DNA of 27,848 nucleotides from an uncultured Prevotella sp. (lineage in GTDB: Bacteria > Bacteroidota > Bacteroidia > Bacteroidales > Bacteroidaceae): assembly GCA_934256705.1 (NCBI GenBank), contig CAKQPF010000047.1, positions 1-27,848 of the forward strand, given 5' to 3'. The position numbers and the translations under genes were made by a program. Under the pieces are notes generated by a model that saw only the letters and a list, made by a program, of their open reading frames with translations, was not told the DNA's origin and searched no databases. Shown in pieces: positions 20,863-27,848 of this stretch (within the stretch, counting starts at the first letter, position 1; each line of letters opens with the position of its first letter).

Positions 20863-21390
20863 TTACTCAGCAGCAGCTTCTGTAGCCTCCTCAGCAGGAG
20901 CAGCTTCAGCCTCAGCCTTAGCAGCCTCAGCAGCAGCCTTCTTCTCAGCCACCTTCTTAGCGATTGCTTCGTTCACCTTCTTTTCTGCCTCAAGAGCAGC
21001 AGCAGCAGCCTTCTTCTTAGCGTCTGCTACAACAGCCTTGGCAGCTTCAGTTCCCTTTACCTTAGCATCTTTCCATGCCTGGAACTTCTTCTGTGCTTCT
21101 TCCTCTGTGAAAGCGCCCTTCTTTACGCCACCTTTGAGGTGCTTCATGAGGTAAACGCCCTCGTTAGAGAGGATGTTACGTACGGTATCGGTTGGCTGTG
21201 CACCATTCTCTACCCATGCCAAAGCCTTTTCAAAATTCAAATCTACTGTGGCAGGATTGGTGTTTGGATTGTAAGTACCAATCTTCTCAGTAAATTTACC
21301 ATCACGTGGAGCTCTTACGTCAGCGATTACGATGCTGTAGAAAGCGTAGCTCTTACGGCCACCGCGCTGAAGACGAATCTTTGTTGCCAT
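20863..21390 (-). CDS. rpsP: 30S ribosomal protein S16 with long C-terminal tail
   Basis: The first 80 or so residues are canonical S16: MATKIRLQRGGRKSYAFYSIVIAD, DGKFTEKIGTYNPNTNP and WVENGAQPTDTVRNILSNEGV. S16 binds 16S rRNA early in 30S assembly. The total of 175 residues is about twice the usual 80-90. The extra part is an Ala/Lys/Glu-rich, probably helical tail (about 105-175) that turns from basic to acidic at its end (AEAAPAEEATEAAAE). Long tails are common in Bacteroidota S16. The gene is monocistronic, with promoter at 21461-21468 and terminator at 20801-20846. Confidence 0.97.
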   Translation of the reverse strand: MATKIRLQRGGRKSYAFYSIVIADVRAPRDGKFTEKIGTYNPNTNPATVDLNFEKALAWVENGAQPTDTVRNILSNEGVYLMKHLKGGVKKGAFTEEEAQKKFQAWKDAKVKGTEAAKAVVADAKKKAAAAALEAEKKVNEAIAKKVAEKKAAAEAAKAEAEAAPAEEATEAAAE

Positions 21391-21460
21391 CTTTTAAAAT
21401 AAATTGTTTGTTTTAATGTGTTAGAAATGAATTTTATGCCTCTAACTCGTAAAGGCGTTG

Positions 21461-21468
21461 CAAAGGTA
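21461..21468 (-). promoter_or_regulatory. -7 box of rpsP
   Basis: The minus strand reads TACCTTTG, matching TAnnTTTG, 70 bp before the rpsP start. A -33 TTTG is not obvious at the usual distance. The rest of the gap up to the 22-bp array (21469-21597) is A/T-rich with no feature I can name. Confidence 0.6.
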
Positions 21469-21597
21469 CTAATTTTTCCTTATATTATGGACATCACATT
21501 GAAGGAATTGGTTTATATTTGTCATTTTTTAACAATAATCAAGTCCAACAACTTTCCTATTGCGATTTAACTTGTAAATTCCTTACAACAAAGAACC

Positions 21598-21751
21598 GCA
21601 GCATCACATACATATACCTGCAGCATTTACAGCCCATAACTGCAGTATTTAGAGCACATAACTGTAGCATTTACAGCACATAACTGTAGCATTTAGAGCA
21701 CATAGCCGCAGTATTTACAGCACACGGCTTTAGCATTTATATGTCAAAGCA
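21598..21751. repeat. 22-bp tandem repeat array, 7 units (array C)
   Basis: Units start at 21598, 21620, 21642, 21664, 21686, 21708 and 21730, each 22 bp. Units 2-5 are closely alike, for example GTAGCATTTACAGCACATAA then CT; substitutions alternate ACAG/AGAG. The first and last units are more decayed. YAGC or YAGT occupies positions 2-5. The array ends 18 bp from the uvrA stop codon. Arrays A and B share the period and core. Confidence 0.9.
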
Positions 21752-21769
21752 TAGGGATTACAGGGGCAT

Positions 21770-24562
21770 CTATAAATACTTGGCAGTATATCCCTTGCCT
21801 ATTGACTTGACTTCATCAGGAGTTCCCGTCGCTACCACCGTGCCGCCATTGCGTCCGCCTTCAGGTCCCATGTCGATGATATGGTCCGCAAGGCGAATGA
21901 CATCAAGGTTGTGCTCGATGATTATGACGGTATTTCCCCTATCTACAAGTTTCTGAAGGATATCCATCAGTATGCGAATATCCTCGAAATGCAGTCCCGT
22001 AGTAGGTTCATCAAGGATGTAGAGGGTCTTTCCTGTATCGCGTTTAGACAGTTCGGTGGCAAGTTTTACTCGCTGGCTTTCACCTCCTGACAGAGTAGTA
22101 GAAGGCTGACCGAGCTTTATATAGCCCAAACCGACATCCTGAAGAGCCTTTATCTTCTGGAGAATATTAGGCACAGAGTCAAAGAATTCCACAGCTTGAT
22201 TGATGGTCATATCGAGAACATCAGCGATGCTTTTGCCCTTATATCGCACCTCCAAGGTCTCTCTGTTATAGCGCTTTCCATGACACACTTCGCAAGGAAC
22301 CATGACATCAGGCAGGAAATTCATCTCTACCGTCTTGTAACCATTGCCGGAACAGCCCTCGCAGCGCCCACCTTTTACGTTGAAAGAGAACCTGCCAGGC
22401 TTATATCCACGTATTTTTGCCTCGGGAAGTCCTACGAAAAGCGAGCGGATATCCGAGAAAACGCCTGTGAAAGTGGCAGGATTACTTCGCGGTGTGCGTC
22501 CTATCGGCGACTGATCCACATCCACCACCTTATCTATATACTCCATACCTTCAATGGAATCATAAGGCATCGGTTTCTTCATCGAGCGATAGAAGTGCTG
22601 CGACAGTATGGGATGAAGCGTATCATTGATAAGAGTACTCTTACCAGAACCAGACACTCCCGTCACGACTATCAGTTTTCCGAGAGGAAATTCCACATCC
22701 ACATGCTTCAGATTATTTCCAGAAGCCCCTCTGACAACAATGCTTTTACCACTGCCTTTTCGCGGCATATCGAGCGGTTTGATTTGCTTATTACCATTAA
22801 GATAGTCGGCAGTGATAGTATGTTGCTTGAGCATTTCATCCGGAGAGCCTTGGAAAACCACTTCTCCACCTTTTCTTCCAGCCTTAGGACCTATATCGAC
22901 GATATAGTCAGCCGCAAGCATCATGTCCTGATCATGCTCTACCACGATGACAGTATTACCGATATCACGCAGTTGTTTGAGCGAAGCTATCAGTCGGTCA
23001 TTATCTCTTTGATGCAATCCAATAGACGGTTCATCGAGGATATAGAGCACATTGACGAGCTGACTACCTATCTGCGTAGCCAGTCTGATGCGCTGATTTT
23101 CTCCTCCCGAAAGGCTTGTCGATTGGCGACCGAGTGATAGATACTCCAATCCCACATCGAGCATAAACTTCAATCTGGTGCGTATCTCTTTGATTATCTC
23201 CGCCGCAATATTCTTCTGGCGCTCATCCATGTATTCTGGAGCTTGTCCAAGCCAGTCATACAATTGGTCAATATCCATCCCAGCAAGCTCGGATATATTC
23301 TTGTCCCAAATGCGATAGGACAATGCTTCCTTATTAAGTCGCGTGCCTTTACACTGCGGGCACGGCACCATACCCATGAATTGATCCGCCCATTTCTGTG
23401 CAGAAGCAGAGTCATCATTCTCCATTATCTGGCGAAGATACTTTACTATTCCCTCAAACTCCGTGAAATAATCACTTGATGTCTTTGCTGTTTCTTTTGG
23501 AATGCGCACACGTTCCAATGTGCCATACAGCACTTCAGACAATGCCTCCTCGGAAATTTGCGCTATAGGAGTCTTTATATCATATCCGAACTTATCGAGC
23601 AATGCCGTTATCTGCCAGAATATGAGTTGGTTCTTATATTTTCCTAAAGGAGCGATACCGCCTTCATAGATAGACTTGGAGTCATCTGGTATGACCTTTT
23701 TCATATCTATTTCATTAATCATGCCGAGACCTTTACAGTGCGGACAAGCACCTTCCGGAGAATTGAAAGAAAATATATTAGGCGCAGGATCTTTGTAAGC
23801 GATGCCTGTGACCGGACACATCATACGCTTGGAATAATACTTTGTCTTTCCCGAAGCATTGTCGAGAATCATTATCAGTCCGTCGCCCTGTTGCATAGCC
23901 ACACGAACGCTGTTGCGAAGCCGCTCTTCATCGCTCGACTTCACAGCCAGTTTATCGACCACCACCTCTATATTATGGTTCTTGTAGCGGTCAAGTTTCA
24001 TGCCACTTGTCAGTTCCACGACCTCATCATCTACGCGAACCTGCAGGAATCCCTTTCTCCGCATCTGTTCAAAGAGTTCGCGGTAGTGGCCTTTTCTGTT
24101 GCGAACAAGCGGTGCAAGGATATATATACGCATTCCGGCATAGTCTCGCAGTATCATCTCAACGACCTGCTCCTCTGTGTATTTGACCATTTTCTCGCCC
24201 GAAAGGTAACTGTAAGCCGTGCCGGCACGTGCAAACAGGAGTCTGAGATAGTCATACACTTCGGTCGTAGTGCCGACAGTGGAACGCGGATTGCGGTTTG
24301 TCGTCTTCTGTTCTATACTTATTACTGGCGAGAGCCCCGTAATCTTGTCCACATCCGGACGCTCTAATCCTCCGAGAAAATTGCGTGCATAGGCAGAAAA
24401 AGTCTCGATATACCTTCTCTGTCCTTCTGCAAATATCGTATCAAAAGCAAGCGAAGACTTACCTGAGCCTGACAATCCCGTTATGACTGTAAGGCTATGG
24501 CGTGGTATCTTCACGTCTATATTCTTGAGATTGTGCACTCTGGCACCATATACTTCTATCAT
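21770..24562 (-). CDS. uvrA: Excinuclease ABC subunit A
   Basis: Damage-recognition ATPase of nucleotide excision repair; the dimer loads UvrB onto lesions. 930 residues, close to the usual 940. Two ABC modules are visible. The first Walker A is GLSGSGKSS (29-37), and the second is GVSGSGKSTLIND. ABC signatures LSGGENQRIRLATQ and LSGGESQRVKLATE are each followed by a Walker B (YILDEPSIGLHQRDN, YILDEPTTGLHFEDI). Zinc modules: CPHCKGLG and CPQCKGT in the first half, and CEGCSGNGYKTVEMNFLPDV...CEVCHGKRY in the second. The start MIEVYGARVHNLKNID is standard. It starts 13 bp after the T9SS-cargo gene, so the two are probably co-transcribed. No LexA-type operator is evident. Confidence 0.98.
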   Translation of the reverse strand: MIEVYGARVHNLKNIDVKIPRHSLTVITGLSGSGKSSLAFDTIFAEGQRRYIETFSAYARNFLGGLERPDVDKITGLSPVISIEQKTTNRNPRSTVGTTTEVYDYLRLLFARAGTAYSYLSGEKMVKYTEEQVVEMILRDYAGMRIYILAPLVRNRKGHYRELFEQMRRKGFLQVRVDDEVVELTSGMKLDRYKNHNIEVVVDKLAVKSSDEERLRNSVRVAMQQGDGLIMILDNASGKTKYYSKRMMCPVTGIAYKDPAPNIFSFNSPEGACPHCKGLGMINEIDMKKVIPDDSKSIYEGGIAPLGKYKNQLIFWQITALLDKFGYDIKTPIAQISEEALSEVLYGTLERVRIPKETAKTSSDYFTEFEGIVKYLRQIMENDDSASAQKWADQFMGMVPCPQCKGTRLNKEALSYRIWDKNISELAGMDIDQLYDWLGQAPEYMDERQKNIAAEIIKEIRTRLKFMLDVGLEYLSLGRQSTSLSGGENQRIRLATQIGSQLVNVLYILDEPSIGLHQRDNDRLIASLKQLRDIGNTVIVVEHDQDMMLAADYIVDIGPKAGRKGGEVVFQGSPDEMLKQHTITADYLNGNKQIKPLDMPRKGSGKSIVVRGASGNNLKHVDVEFPLGKLIVVTGVSGSGKSTLINDTLHPILSQHFYRSMKKPMPYDSIEGMEYIDKVVDVDQSPIGRTPRSNPATFTGVFSDIRSLFVGLPEAKIRGYKPGRFSFNVKGGRCEGCSGNGYKTVEMNFLPDVMVPCEVCHGKRYNRETLEVRYKGKSIADVLDMTINQAVEFFDSVPNILQKIKALQDVGLGYIKLGQPSTTLSGGESQRVKLATELSKRDTGKTLYILDEPTTGLHFEDIRILMDILQKLVDRGNTVIIIEHNLDVIRLADHIIDMGPEGGRNGGTVVATGTPDEVKSIGKGYTAKYL

Positions 24563-24575
24563 CCCTTCAATCTTC

Positions 24576-25295
24576 TCATTCTACTGTTTGGTCAAATGTG
24601 CGCAGCAAATTCACGTCTTTCTTTATATTGAAACGCCTTCCGTCCGCGCCTTTGGCTGTCACCTGGACATAATACACTCCCTGCTTTACAGGATTTCCCT
24701 TGTATGTACCGTCCCAACCGCCAGCCGGATCGTTCCATTCATAGAGCTTTTGTCCCCAACGATTGTATATCACCGCCTTGAATTCCACGATAGACTGATA
24801 GTCTGTCTTGGCACGATATACATCATTCATCCCGTCACCATTTGGGGAAAAGGCATTGGGAAATTCCAGTTTGCTCGTGCTTATGGATATACGTATCGGA
24901 GTGGCATCCGCCCAATAATCAGCATCATACTTCACTATCGTGTCATTTCCATTCATGAAATAGGCGATAAGGGCAATGCAATGTCCTCCAGCCTCATTGA
25001 ATGTGAAGTCCGTTTCTTCCTCATGCCTGACGAGATAAGGTTCTTCCACGGACGTTCCTTCCTTATAGAAGCGCCACTCATAGTATGCCTCATAGCCCTC
25101 AGGATTCTCCACATTTGGAGCGAAATGCACCTGAAGCGGCGCCGAACCTGAGTATTCTGTCACCTCTTGAGTCTCGCCTGTAGCTGTCGTAATAGTAGCT
25201 GTAGGAGAAATAGCAGGCATATTTTCCTGTGCTTCTACGTTGGCAAAAGCGAGGAAAAGGCATGCTATTACAAGTAATAATCCTCTTATATTCAT
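24576..25295 (-). CDS. Secreted protein with type-B T9SS (gliding-motility) C-terminal domain
   Basis: 239 residues. Signal peptide MNIRGLLLVIACLFLAFANVEAQ. The middle (about 45-140) resembles a PKD-like Ig fold (GSAPLQVHFAPNVENPEGYEAYYEWRFYKEG). The last 90 residues are the gliding-motility-associated C-terminal domain: FPNAFSPNGDGMNDVYR, then IYNRWGQKLYEWNDPAGGWDGTYKGNPVKQGVYYV. That domain directs export through the type IX secretion system and, in other species, interaction with PorP/SprF-type partners. The short passenger suggests a small surface or adhesive protein, not an enzyme. It lies 13 bp upstream of uvrA and is divergent from the LysM gene. Confidence 0.9.
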   Translation of the reverse strand: MNIRGLLLVIACLFLAFANVEAQENMPAISPTATITTATGETQEVTEYSGSAPLQVHFAPNVENPEGYEAYYEWRFYKEGTSVEEPYLVRHEEETDFTFNEAGGHCIALIAYFMNGNDTIVKYDADYWADATPIRISISTSKLEFPNAFSPNGDGMNDVYRAKTDYQSIVEFKAVIYNRWGQKLYEWNDPAGGWDGTYKGNPVKQGVYYVQVTAKGADGRRFNIKKDVNLLRTFDQTVE

Positions 25296-25328
25296 AGTGA
25301 GAAATCGTATTTCTATTCAAATTTTCTG

Positions 25329-25336
25329 CAAATTTA
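25329..25336 (-). promoter_or_regulatory. -7 box for the T9SS-cargo/uvrA unit
   Basis: The minus strand reads TAAATTTG, matching TAnnTTTG, 33 bp before the start at 25295. A -33 element is not clear. It would also drive uvrA. Confidence 0.5.
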
Positions 25337-25346
25337 CTTAATTATG

Positions 25347-25378
25347 TTGACTTATAAGGAAAAAAATTAGTATTTTTG
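25347..25378 (+). promoter_or_regulatory. Promoter of the LysM gene
   Basis: TTG (25347-25349), a 21-bp spacer and TATTTTTG (25371-25378), with 27 nt to the ATG at 25406. It is divergent from the T9SS-cargo promoter. Confidence 0.7.
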
Positions 25379-25405
25379 CATCGTAAAAACAAATTTTAAA
25401 ATAAA

Positions 25406-26743
25406 ATGAAGCTAAAAGCATTATTACTCCTCGTCATATTCTCTTTGAGTTGCTCTCTGGCGTTTTCACAATCAAACACCATCCACAAGGTGAAAAAACA
25501 CGAGACAATCTTCGGAATAGCAAGGGAATACGGCATCACCATCGACGAACTGATAGAGGCCAATCCCGACATGCGCAAGCCCGGATACGACCTCAGGAAA
25601 GGCGACATGATCGTCATACCGGCAAAGAAAACCGCAAAAAAAGCGACGACGATAAAGACTGTCACTCCTGCCGCTCCAGTCAAGTCATCCGTCGATGTCG
25701 GCATTATGCTGCCGCTCCACGACGTGGATGGCGACGGAAGACGCATGGTGGAATACTATCGCGGCATACTCATGGCTGTGGAAAAGATGAAGGGCGAAGG
25801 CATAAGCATCAATGTCCACGCATGGAATGTGCCTATAGATGCCGACATCCGCACCACCTTGCTGGAGAAAGAGGCACAGAAACTCGACATCATCTTCGGC
25901 CCTCTCTACTCCCGTCAGGTAAAGGCTTTGGGCGATTTCTGCTCAAAGAACAATATCAGAATGGTGATTCCTTTCTCCATCTCAAGCACCGAGGTGGACA
26001 GAAACCCTAATATCTTCCAGATATACCAGTCGCAGCAGACCATTTCCGACAAGAGCATCAATGCCTTTCTGGAGCGTTTCTCCGACTATCACCCAGTATT
26101 TATCGACTGCAATGACACCACTTCAAACAAGGGCATCTTCACCTTTGCCCTGCGCAAGAAACTGGAAGAGAGGGGAATACAATACAACATCACCAACCTC
26201 AACTCGTCCGCGCCATATTTCGCCAAGGCTTTCTCGCTCACGAAGCGCAACATCGTGATTCTGAACACCGGCCGTTCGCCGGAGCTCACCATGGCTATGC
26301 ACAAGCTCGACAACCTCACCAGCGAGAACAAGAACGTGGAGATTTCCATGTTCGGATACACTGAATGGCAGATGTATTACAAATACAACCAGAACGAGAC
26401 ATACTTCGGAAAGTACGACGTCTATGTGCCTACCACCTATTATTATAATGAAAGGGCCGGCGTGGTGCAGCAGTTCCAGCGCCAATACAAAGAACGCTTC
26501 GGCACGGACATGATGAATGCCCTCCCACGCTTTGCCATTACGGGCTACGACCATGCCATGTACTTCATCGGCGGCGCATACAAATACAAGAAGGATTTCA
26601 AGGGTTCACGCTCACAGCTCTATGCTACCCCAGTCCAGACACCGCTCTATTTCAATCAGACAAAAGGCGGAGGCTATCGTAACAACGCCTTCCAACTCAT
26701 CCATTTCAAGCCTTTCGGTGCCATAGAGGCTGTGTGCTACTAA
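25406..26743 (+). CDS. LysM domain plus periplasmic-binding-protein-like domain
   Basis: 445 residues. The signal peptide is MKLKALLLLVIFSLSCSLAFS. A LysM repeat follows (about 26-72: HKVKKHETIFGIAREYGITIDELIEANPDM...GDMIVIP), which binds peptidoglycan glycans. After a Lys/Thr linker comes a domain of about 350 residues resembling type-1 periplasmic binding proteins/Leu-Ile-Val-type receptors (DVGIMLPLHDVDGDGRRMVEYYRGILMAVEKMK, IIFGPLYSRQVKALGDFC, RMVIPFSISSTEVDRNPNIFQIYQSQQ, PRFAITGYDHAMYFIGG). There is no ABC transporter nearby, so it more likely tethers a ligand-binding or scaffold fold to the wall. It is followed at 71 bp by an outer-membrane barrel gene on the same strand. Confidence 0.9.
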   Translation: MKLKALLLLVIFSLSCSLAFSQSNTIHKVKKHETIFGIAREYGITIDELIEANPDMRKPGYDLRKGDMIVIPAKKTAKKATTIKTVTPAAPVKSSVDVGIMLPLHDVDGDGRRMVEYYRGILMAVEKMKGEGISINVHAWNVPIDADIRTTLLEKEAQKLDIIFGPLYSRQVKALGDFCSKNNIRMVIPFSISSTEVDRNPNIFQIYQSQQTISDKSINAFLERFSDYHPVFIDCNDTTSNKGIFTFALRKKLEERGIQYNITNLNSSAPYFAKAFSLTKRNIVILNTGRSPELTMAMHKLDNLTSENKNVEISMFGYTEWQMYYKYNQNETYFGKYDVYVPTTYYYNERAGVVQQFQRQYKERFGTDMMNALPRFAITGYDHAMYFIGGAYKYKKDFKGSRSQLYATPVQTPLYFNQTKGGGYRNNAFQLIHFKPFGAIEAVCY

Positions 26744-26814
26744 TGCTGCATTGCGCCTGAACGCATTCTCATAATATTCCAAATGGGACTTACCGTGCCC
26801 GCATATAATCACAA

Positions 26815-27543
26815 ATGAACAAAATAATCTCCACCTTATTTATATTATTATGCCCACTGATGGCCAAAGCCCAGGTGGGAGAACACCGCAACCAGTATGC
26901 CATCGGCGTGCATGGGGGATGCAATCTCTCCAGAGTGGAACTACTTCCGAAGGTAAACCAGAAACTGAAGCAAGGCATCGAGGGAGGCATTATCCTCAGA
27001 TACACCTGCGAGAAATACTTTAAGACCATCTGCGCCATACAGGCTGAGATAAACTACTCGCAGATGGGATGGGAAGAGGACATTCTCGACATCAAGAACC
27101 AGCCCGTGCCTTCCACCAAGAATCCTGAGGAGAATGAATACTACCGCCGCACTCTCAACTATATCCAGGTGCCTGTGCTCGCACATCTGGCATGGGGAAA
27201 GGAGAGCAACGGACTGAATTTCTTCTTCAATGCAGGTCCGCAGCTGGGATTTCTACAGTCTGAAAAGACGGAGACAAACTTCACTCCCTCGACTGCAAAC
27301 TTCCAGGACCGCACCAATAAAGTGGTGGCACAGGACACGATGAAGGTGGAAAACAAGTTCGATTACGGTATTACCGCCGGCATCGGAGCCGAACTGCACG
27401 TCAAGAATATCGGACGTTTCCAGTTGGAGGCGCGCTACTATTACGGACTCGGAAATCTCTATGGAGACAGCAAAAGAGACTTTTTCGCCGTGTCACGTTC
27501 ATCAAACATCACAATACGCGCTGCATACCTGTTCGACTTATAA
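26815..27543 (+). CDS. Outer-membrane beta-barrel protein (PorT-like)
   Basis: 242 residues. Signal peptide MNKIISTLFILLCPLMAKAQ. The mature part fits the small OMP_b-brl_2/PorT-type barrels: YAIGVHGGCNLSRVEL, CAIQAEINYSQMGWEE, LNYIQVPVLAHLAWG, LNFFFNAGPQLGFLQSEK, FDYGITAGIGAELHVKNIGRFQLEARYYYGLGNLY, and the C-terminal ITIRAAYLFDL. PorT family members assist T9SS in Porphyromonas, but many homologues are general barrels, so that role is not claimed. It follows the LysM gene by 71 bp on the same strand and probably shares its transcript. Confidence 0.85.
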   Translation: MNKIISTLFILLCPLMAKAQVGEHRNQYAIGVHGGCNLSRVELLPKVNQKLKQGIEGGIILRYTCEKYFKTICAIQAEINYSQMGWEEDILDIKNQPVPSTKNPEENEYYRRTLNYIQVPVLAHLAWGKESNGLNFFFNAGPQLGFLQSEKTETNFTPSTANFQDRTNKVVAQDTMKVENKFDYGITAGIGAELHVKNIGRFQLEARYYYGLGNLYGDSKRDFFAVSRSSNITIRAAYLFDL

Positions 27544-27548
27544 ATAAT

Positions 27549-27603
27549 TGACATGAATCATCTAACCAGTCTAAATACGGCATTAGATGTAAAAAAAATG
27601 TCA
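27549..27603. other. Two-part hairpin between barrel gene and tRNA promoter
   Basis: Outer arms TGACAT (27549-27554) and ATGTCA (27598-27603). Inner arms CATCTAA (27559-27565) and TTAGATG (27583-27589). It starts 5 bp after the barrel stop and ends 6 bp before the tRNA -33 box. There is an A-run, not a T-run, on the right, so a terminator role is uncertain. Confidence 0.45.
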
Positions 27604-27609
27604 AAAAAC

Positions 27610-27641
27610 TTTGGTAGTCTCAAAAATAATGACTACCTTTG
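27610..27641 (+). promoter_or_regulatory. Promoter of the tRNA-Lys pair
   Basis: TTTG (27610-27613), a 20-bp spacer, then TACCTTTG (27634-27641). This is the ideal Bacteroidota consensus, 30 bp before the first tRNA. Confidence 0.85.
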
Positions 27642-27671
27642 CACCGCAATTCAAAAATAACGCTTTTATTT

Positions 27672-27747
27672 GCACCCTTAGCTCAGTTGGTAGAGCACCT
27701 GACTCTTAATCAGGGTGTCCAGAGTTCGAACCTCTGAGGGTGTACCA
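27672..27747 (+). tRNA. tRNA-Lys(CTT), first copy
   Basis: A complete cloverleaf of 73 nt plus encoded CCA (27745-27747). Acceptor GCACCCT pairs with AGGGTGT (first pair G-U). The D arm is GCTC/GAGC, the anticodon arm CCTGA/TCAGG around loop CTCTTAA with anticodon CTT, and the T arm CAGAG-TTCGAAC-CTCTG. It reads AAG codons. Confidence 0.96.
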
Positions 27748-27773
27748 AAAGCGATGCAAGGAATAGCAGAGTT

Positions 27774-27848
27774 GCACCCTTAGCTCAGTTGGTAGAGCAC
27801 CTGACTCTTAATCAGGGTGTCCAGAGTTCGAACCTCTGAGGGTGTACC
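27774..27848 (+). tRNA. tRNA-Lys(CTT), second copy, CCA cut by window edge
   Basis: Identical to the first copy over all 73 nt. The window ends after CC of the encoded CCA. The two copies are separated by 26 nt and presumably share one transcript. Confidence 0.95.

Noticed and set aside
21598..21751. CRISPR array
   Set aside because: Units are contiguous 22-mers with no unique spacers, and no cas gene is present.
22196..23137. 313-codon plus-strand frame inside uvrA
   Set aside because: It is antisense to conserved UvrA motifs, and its composition is that of a shadow frame.
27748..27773. Further tRNA or small RNA between the two tRNA-Lys copies
   Set aside because: It is only a 26-nt spacer with no structure.

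Overview
The window looks like a chromosomal segment of a Bacteroidota bacterium, most likely Prevotella/Segatella-like. Reasons: genes lack Shine-Dalgarno sites and instead carry the phylum's promoter (TTTG or TTG near -33, about 20 bp spacer, TAnnTTTG near -7). The proteins are also typical of the group: a Porin_10-type porin, a DUF4468 protein, an HU-CCDC81/SPOR protein, a type-B T9SS cargo C-terminus, and ribosomal protein S16 with a long Ala/Lys/Glu tail. The genus is inference from family resemblance, not a database match.

Layout. 1-1.8 kb: what looks like the 5' end of a group II intron lies directly behind the gapA terminator; gapA (-) is divergent from mscL (+). 2-8.8 kb (all -): a sugar-kinase-like/RapZ-C fusion, galK, galM, a large porin and a small membrane protein. 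8.9-11 kb (-): DUF4468 protein, flavodoxin/ferredoxin protein, zinc-ribbon/FHA protein. 11.0-11.7 kb is a repeat-rich gap. 11.7-17.1 kb: HU-like/SPOR membrane protein (-), divergent from lipoprotein, small AraC-type regulator, dipeptidyl peptidase III and an AlkD-like helical-repeat protein (all +). 17.1-17.4 kb: a strong hairpin and a 193-bp MITE. 17.4-25.3 kb (all -): outer membrane barrel, WecG/TagA-type glycosyltransferase, a PurF paralogue with a degenerate glutaminase half, rpsP, uvrA and a T9SS type-B cargo. 25.4-27.8 kb (+): LysM/periplasmic-binding fusion, outer-membrane barrel, two identical tRNA-Lys(CTT) genes.

Functionally it is mostly housekeeping and envelope genes: glycolysis and galactose entry, osmotic safety valve, DNA repair, translation, cell-surface proteins. 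I found no CRISPR array, phage or defence system. The unusual content is mainly non-coding: (1) three degenerate tandem arrays at 1.9, 11.4 and 21.6 kb, all with exactly 22-bp period and a phased YAGC core, each between a preceding feature and the 3' end of a minus-strand gene; (2) heptad (7-bp) tandem arrays, G/T-rich ones directly upstream of minus-strand start codons and an A/T-rich one that supplies the DPP III stop codon; (3) a MITE with perfect 18-bp termini and TTTA duplication; (4) a group II intron edge placed behind a terminator as group IIC introns do; (5) promoters whose -7 box lies only 8-9 nt before the start codon. Among proteins, the glutaminase-dead PurF paralogue and the kinase/RapZ-C fusion deserve most attention.
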